A DNA stretch of 32,515 nt. Origin: Candidatus Rokubacteria bacterium 13_1_40CM_68_15 (lineage in GTDB: Bacteria; Methylomirabilota; Methylomirabilia; Rokubacteriales; CSP1-6). Below are positions 29,669 to 32,515 of this stretch, piece by piece. Made by a program: the position numbers and the translations under genes. The stretch covers positions 1 through 32,515 of the forward strand of contig MNEG01000035.1 of assembly GCA_001917585.1 (NCBI GenBank), given 5' to 3'. The notes under the pieces are model-generated. The model worked only from the letters and a program-made list of their open reading frames with translations, was not told where the DNA came from and did not search any database. Positions within the stretch are counted from its first letter, which is position 1; every line of letters begins with the position of its first letter.

Positions 29669-30268
29669 ATGGCTCAGTTGAAGATCCCTCTGGACACGCA
29701 GCGATTCGAGAAGGGCATGAGGTGGAAAGATTACATGGCCCAGATGGGCGACACGCGGGCCCGCACCGAGGACAACTACGCCAAGTCGAAGCTGACCGAC
29801 GACGAGCGCAAGTTCTTCAGCGGCGTGAATCAAGTGCGCTACGTCCTGATGTTGGCCGAGAACTGGTGCGGCGACGTCCATCGCAACTCGCCACTCATCG
29901 CTCACATCTGCGAGGCGATGCCCAGCGCTGACCTTCGCGTGTTCCTGCGCGACCAGAACACCGACCTGCGCGACACCTTCCTCAACAACGGCTACCAGTC
30001 CATCCCGGTCGTCGTCTTCTTCGACAAGGACTGGAACGAGATCGGCCGCTGGCTCGAGCGCGCCCACGCCGCCACCGCCAAGGTGACCGGGATCCGCGCG
30101 CGCACGGTGGATGTCGCGCCGCCCGACAAGGACAAGCAGGACGCCGCCATGGCCGAGTACCGCAAGGCGGTCCAGGGCGAGTACGACCAGCCGGGCGGAT
30201 CGCTCTGGCGCGCCGCCGCGCAGGAGGTTCGGAGCCTGCTCGAGCAGCGGCTCGGGCTCAAGAAGTAG
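29669..30268 (+). CDS. Thioredoxin-fold protein with a single active-site cysteine
   Basis: A 199-residue cytoplasmic protein resembling the thioredoxin_9 group. The core is VLMLAENWCGDVHRNSPLIA, then DLRVFLRDQNTDLRDTFL, and SIPVVVFFDKDWNEIGRW with the cis-proline. The usual WCxxC is WCGDV, so only one cysteine remains in the motif; it is encoded by TGC, not TGA. A C-terminal helical extension (about 150-199) follows. ATG 29669 has AGAGGAG upstream. It lies 11 bases before the D-aminoacylase gene. Its partner is unknown and no link to the Sec relay is evident. Confidence 0.85.
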   Translation: MAQLKIPLDTQRFEKGMRWKDYMAQMGDTRARTEDNYAKSKLTDDERKFFSGVNQVRYVLMLAENWCGDVHRNSPLIAHICEAMPSADLRVFLRDQNTDLRDTFLNNGYQSIPVVVFFDKDWNEIGRWLERAHAATAKVTGIRARTVDVAPPDKDKQDAAMAEYRKAVQGEYDQPGGSLWRAAAQEVRSLLEQRLGLKK

Positions 30269-30279
30269 CACCGGCCGAG

Positions 30280-31963
30280 GTGCACGACCTCGTCATCGAC
30301 AACGCCGTCGTCATCGACGGTCTTGGTGGTCCCGCCCGCCCGGGCGGGACCGCCATCGATGGCGGCCGCATCACGGCGGTCGGCCAGGACCTCGGATCGG
30401 CCCGCCAGCGGATCGACGCCGGCGGCCTGGTGCTGGCTCCGGGAATCGTCGACATCCACACCCACTACGACGCTCAGCTGACCTGGGATCCATTCGCCAC
30501 GCCCTCGACGGCCCTCGGCGTCACCACCGTCGTGATCGGCAACTGCGGCTTCACCATCGCGCCCTGCCGTCCCGGCGATCGCGACCTGACGTTGCGCAAT
30601 CTCACGCACGTGGAAGGCATGTCGCTGGAGGCGCTGCGCGCCGGCGTTCGCTGGGAGTTCGAGACCTATCCGGAGTTCCTCGACGCCATGGAGCGGCGTG
30701 GCCTGGTGCCCAACGTCGCTTCGTTCGTGGGGCACTCGTCGGTCCGCACGTACGTCCTGGGCGCCGATGCGACCAAGCGCACCGCCACCGTCGGCGAGAT
30801 CGGCGAGATGCGCCGCATCGTGCTCGAGGCGGTGAGGGCGGGCGCCGTCGGCTTCGCCACCTCCACGCTTGAGCAGCACAACGGCGAGAACGGCATCCCC
30901 ATGCCGTCGCGGCTCGCCGACGACAAGGAGATCCTCGCCCTGACCGGCGCCCTCGGTGAGGCGGGTCGCGGCGTCTTCATGCTGACCAAGGGCATGACCT
31001 CGACGATCCCGTGGCTCGAGGACATCGCCGCCGCCAGCGGGCGGCCCGTGATGATCGCCGCTATGTTCGTCGACCCTGGCGACCCGACTCGCGTGTTCCG
31101 CGAGCTGGAGGAGATTTCGGCGGCCCGCGGACGGGGTCACGAGCTGTGGGCGCAGGTCGGCTGCTTCCCGCTCGGCATGGAGTTCACCCTTCGCCACCCG
31201 TACCCACTGGAAGCGTTCCTGGCCTGGCGCCCCGCCATCGAGGCGCAGGACGGAGCCGCCTATCAGCGGGTACTGGCCGATCCCGCGTTCCGCAAGCGGC
31301 TCAAGGAGGAAGCGGCCATCCCGGGCGTGCCGAACCGCTTCAGCGACAAGACGTGGCCGCATCTGCGGATCATGGAGGTCACCCGGACCGAGCACGCGAG
31401 CCTCGTGGGCCGCAGCGTGACCGATCTCGCCCGCGAGGCTGGGCGTGACCCCCTGGACGTGTTCCTCGACTTCGGTCTCGACGGCGAGCTCGACGCGATG
31501 TTCGACTGCCGGCTGTTCAACACCGACGAAGACCAGGTCCGGAAGCTGCTGCGTCACCCGTACGCCGCGGTTGCCCTCTCCGATGCCGGCGCCCATCTGT
31601 CCTTCCTGTGCGACGCCGGCTTCGGGCTGCACCTCTTCGGTCTGGGTCCGGGAGCGCGGGGATCTCACACTGCCCGAGGCGGTCAAGCGCGTGACCAGCG
31701 ACGTCGCGCTCGCCTATCGGATCGAGGACCGCGGCCGGCTCGTGCCCGGCGCGTGCGCCGATCTCCTCCTCTTCGATCCGAAGACCGTGGGCCGTGGTTC
31801 CAAGCGCCGCGTTCACGATCTACCGACCGGAGCCTCCCGCCTCGACACACCGGCCGTCGGTGTGCACGGTGTCTGGGTCAACGGCGTGCGGACCGTGGAC
31901 GAGCACGGCGTCATCGCCCACTGCGGCCGTCCCGGGCGCGTGCTGCGCCGCTTCGCCGCCTGA
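30280..31963 (+). pseudogene. N-acyl-D-amino-acid deacylase (D-aminoacylase) family, frameshifted near 31642
   Basis: The first 453 residues from GTG 30280 read as a D-aminoacylase/dihydroorotase-like amidohydrolase: DLVIDNAVVIDGLGG, DIHTHYDAQLTWDP (HxH metal site), VTTVVIGNCGF and VALSDAGAHLSF. At TTCGGTCTGGG (31637-31647) the protein changes frame and continues as WVRERGDLTLPEAVKRVTSD, GRLVPGACADLLLFD and GVWVNGVRTVDEHG to TGA 31963. The usual HLFGxWVRE motif indicates two missing bases. Restored, the protein would have about 561 residues. Either a recent inactivation or a sequencing or assembly error; nothing else is damaged. It may act on the same nitrogen compounds as the neighbouring hydrolases. 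Confidence 0.85.
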
Positions 31964-32356
31964 TCAGCGCTCTGCGCGCATCTCGGCAAAGACCTCTTTC
32001 GCCGTGAGCATGGCCTCCCGGATGAGCGGCACGCCGACGTAGCCGCTGAGGTGGAGGAGCACCTCCACCAGCTCGTCCTCGGTCCAGCCCTGCCGGCGGG
32101 CCATCCGGAGGTGGATGCCGAGCTCCGGCGTGCGCGCGGTGGCTGCGTCGGACACGACGCAGACGAGCGTGCGGGTCTTGAGGTCGAGACCCGGACGCGT
32201 CCACAACGAGCCGAACACCGTCTCGGTCGCGACGTCGATGAACTTCTTCATGATCGGATCGGCGTAGGCGGTCTTGTTGGCGCGCTCCACGAAGGCATCG
32301 CCCAGCAGCTCGCGACGCAGCTCACGCCCCTTCCGGTAGGTCTCGGTCTCGGCCAT
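31964..32356 (-). CDS. Carboxymuconolactone decarboxylase (CMD) family protein
   Basis: A 130-residue protein with KGRELRRELLGDAFVERA at the start, FGSLWTRPGLDLKTRTLVCV, and ELGIHLRMARRQGWTEDELV followed by EVLLHLSGYVGVP. It lacks the CxxC of AhpD-type members, so it belongs with the PcaC-like decarboxylase branch rather than the peroxidase branch. PcaC decarboxylates 4-carboxymuconolactone in protocatechuate breakdown. GAGGAG lies 7 bases before ATG 32356; ATG 32359 is also possible. It converges with the D-aminoacylase gene and diverges from the LLM gene at the right edge. Confidence 0.9.
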   Translation of the reverse strand: MAETETYRKGRELRRELLGDAFVERANKTAYADPIMKKFIDVATETVFGSLWTRPGLDLKTRTLVCVVSDAATARTPELGIHLRMARRQGWTEDELVEVLLHLSGYVGVPLIREAMLTAKEVFAEMRAER

Positions 32357-32385
32357 CATCGGTCTCCTCGGGTACGGGTTCGGGG

Positions 32386-32391
32386 TATTGT
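32386..32391 (+). promoter_or_regulatory. Candidate -10 box for a leaderless LLM transcript
   Basis: TATTGT ends seven bases before ATG 32399 with no Shine-Dalgarno sequence between, so the transcript would start at about the ATG. It is in the 42-base gap between divergent genes. No clear -35 box was found. Confidence 0.35.
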
Positions 32392-32398
32392 AGTGGCC

Positions 32399-32515
32399 AT
32401 GATCCACCTTGGCATGTTCACGATGCCGTTCCACCACCCAGCCCGGGACTATACGACGATCCTCGACGAAGACCAGGAGGCGATCCTTCTGGCCGACCGG
32501 CTCGGCTTCACCGAG
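32399..32515 (+). CDS. LLM-class flavin-dependent oxidoreductase, N-terminal part (runs off the right edge)
   Basis: The first 39 residues only. MIHLGMFTMPFHHPARDY followed by DEDQEAILLADRLGFTE matches the start of luciferase-like monooxygenases, where the LADRLGF(T/D)E element leads into the first barrel helices. It continues beyond base 32515. It is distinct from the LLM gene at 20524 (different N-terminus). Divergent from the CMD-like gene, it may belong to an aromatic or heterocycle degradation locus. Confidence 0.85.
   Translation, partial: MIHLGMFTMPFHHPARDYTTILDEDQEAILLADRLGFTE

Noticed and set aside
29669-30268. Fourth selenoprotein candidate
   Set aside because: The WCGDV motif of this thioredoxin-like protein uses TGC, and no in-frame TGA interrupts the gene.
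29992-31686. 564-codon minus-strand reading frame
   Set aside because: It is a shadow of the thioredoxin-like and D-aminoacylase genes; its translation is low-complexity without recognisable motifs.
1-32515. tRNA, rRNA or tRNA-Sec genes
   Set aside because: No cloverleaf-like segment with T-loop consensus or rRNA signature was noticed by eye; a covariance-model scan would be needed to exclude them fully.

Overview
The window is high-GC bacterial DNA with tightly packed genes, many joined by ATGA, GTGA or TGATG stop/start overlaps. No rRNA, tRNA or phage gene was seen. Gene content (gas-vesicle genes, LLM oxidoreductases, a CaiB-type CoA transferase, MmgE/PrpD, nitrilase and hydantoinase) and the base composition would suit an uncultured soil or sediment lineage such as Rokubacteria/Methylomirabilota. 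That placement is an inference; nothing here proves it.

Layout. (1) 1-8.1 kb: a histidine kinase and a single-domain response regulator, then a plus-strand gas-vesicle operon: GvpL/F, GvpG, a tandem ArsA/Get3-like ATPase, GvpL/F, a small GvpA-fold protein, GvpL/F and GvpK. The ATPase gene carries three in-frame copies of a G/C-run repeat and has no ordinary start codon upstream of its first P-loop. (2) 8.3-12.4 kb: two small unknown genes, then what I consider the most important part of the window. An exported peroxiredoxin (Sec70) and a TlpA/thioredoxin-like protein (Sec72) are each interrupted by an in-frame TGA exactly at the catalytic cysteine. On the minus strand a CcdA/DsbD-like membrane protein (Sec67) has a third in-frame TGA at the cysteine of its PCxxP motif. 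Candidate SECIS hairpins follow the TGAs, clear in two cases and weaker in one. Conventional gene calling would split or truncate all three genes. Together they look like a selenocysteine-based extracytoplasmic thiol relay. A 5'-nucleotidase lipoprotein lies beside the CcdA-like gene.

(3) 12.4-17.8 kb, mainly minus strand: a CurA-like oxidoreductase, a methyltransferase, a CoA transferase, a decayed topoisomerase IB (plus strand), an isochorismatase-family gene broken by a 49-bp tandem duplication, a PhyH dioxygenase and a zinc-ribbon protein. (4) 17.9-20 kb, plus strand: ECF sigma factor, anti-sigma factor, Spy-like periplasmic protein, a Tyr/Pro-rich exported protein and a very small membrane ORF. 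(5) 20-27.1 kb, plus strand: a deletion remnant joining a solute-binding protein to an ABC permease, then a catabolic run of LLM oxidoreductase, carbamoylase-like nitrilase, dihydropyrimidinase-like hydrolase, MmgE/PrpD, SDR and LigB/LigA-type extradiol dioxygenase. (6) 27.1-27.35 kb: an 83-84-bp tandem repeat and a hairpin between convergent operons. (7) 27.36-32.5 kb: a ring-opening amidohydrolase (barbiturase/cyanurate hydrolase family) with a BMP-type binding protein (minus), a thioredoxin-like protein and a frameshifted D-aminoacylase (plus), a carboxymuconolactone decarboxylase-like gene (minus), and the start of another LLM oxidoreductase.

Four genes between 15.4 and 32 kb are broken by deletions, a duplication or a frameshift. 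They may reflect real decay or assembly error; read mapping would decide.
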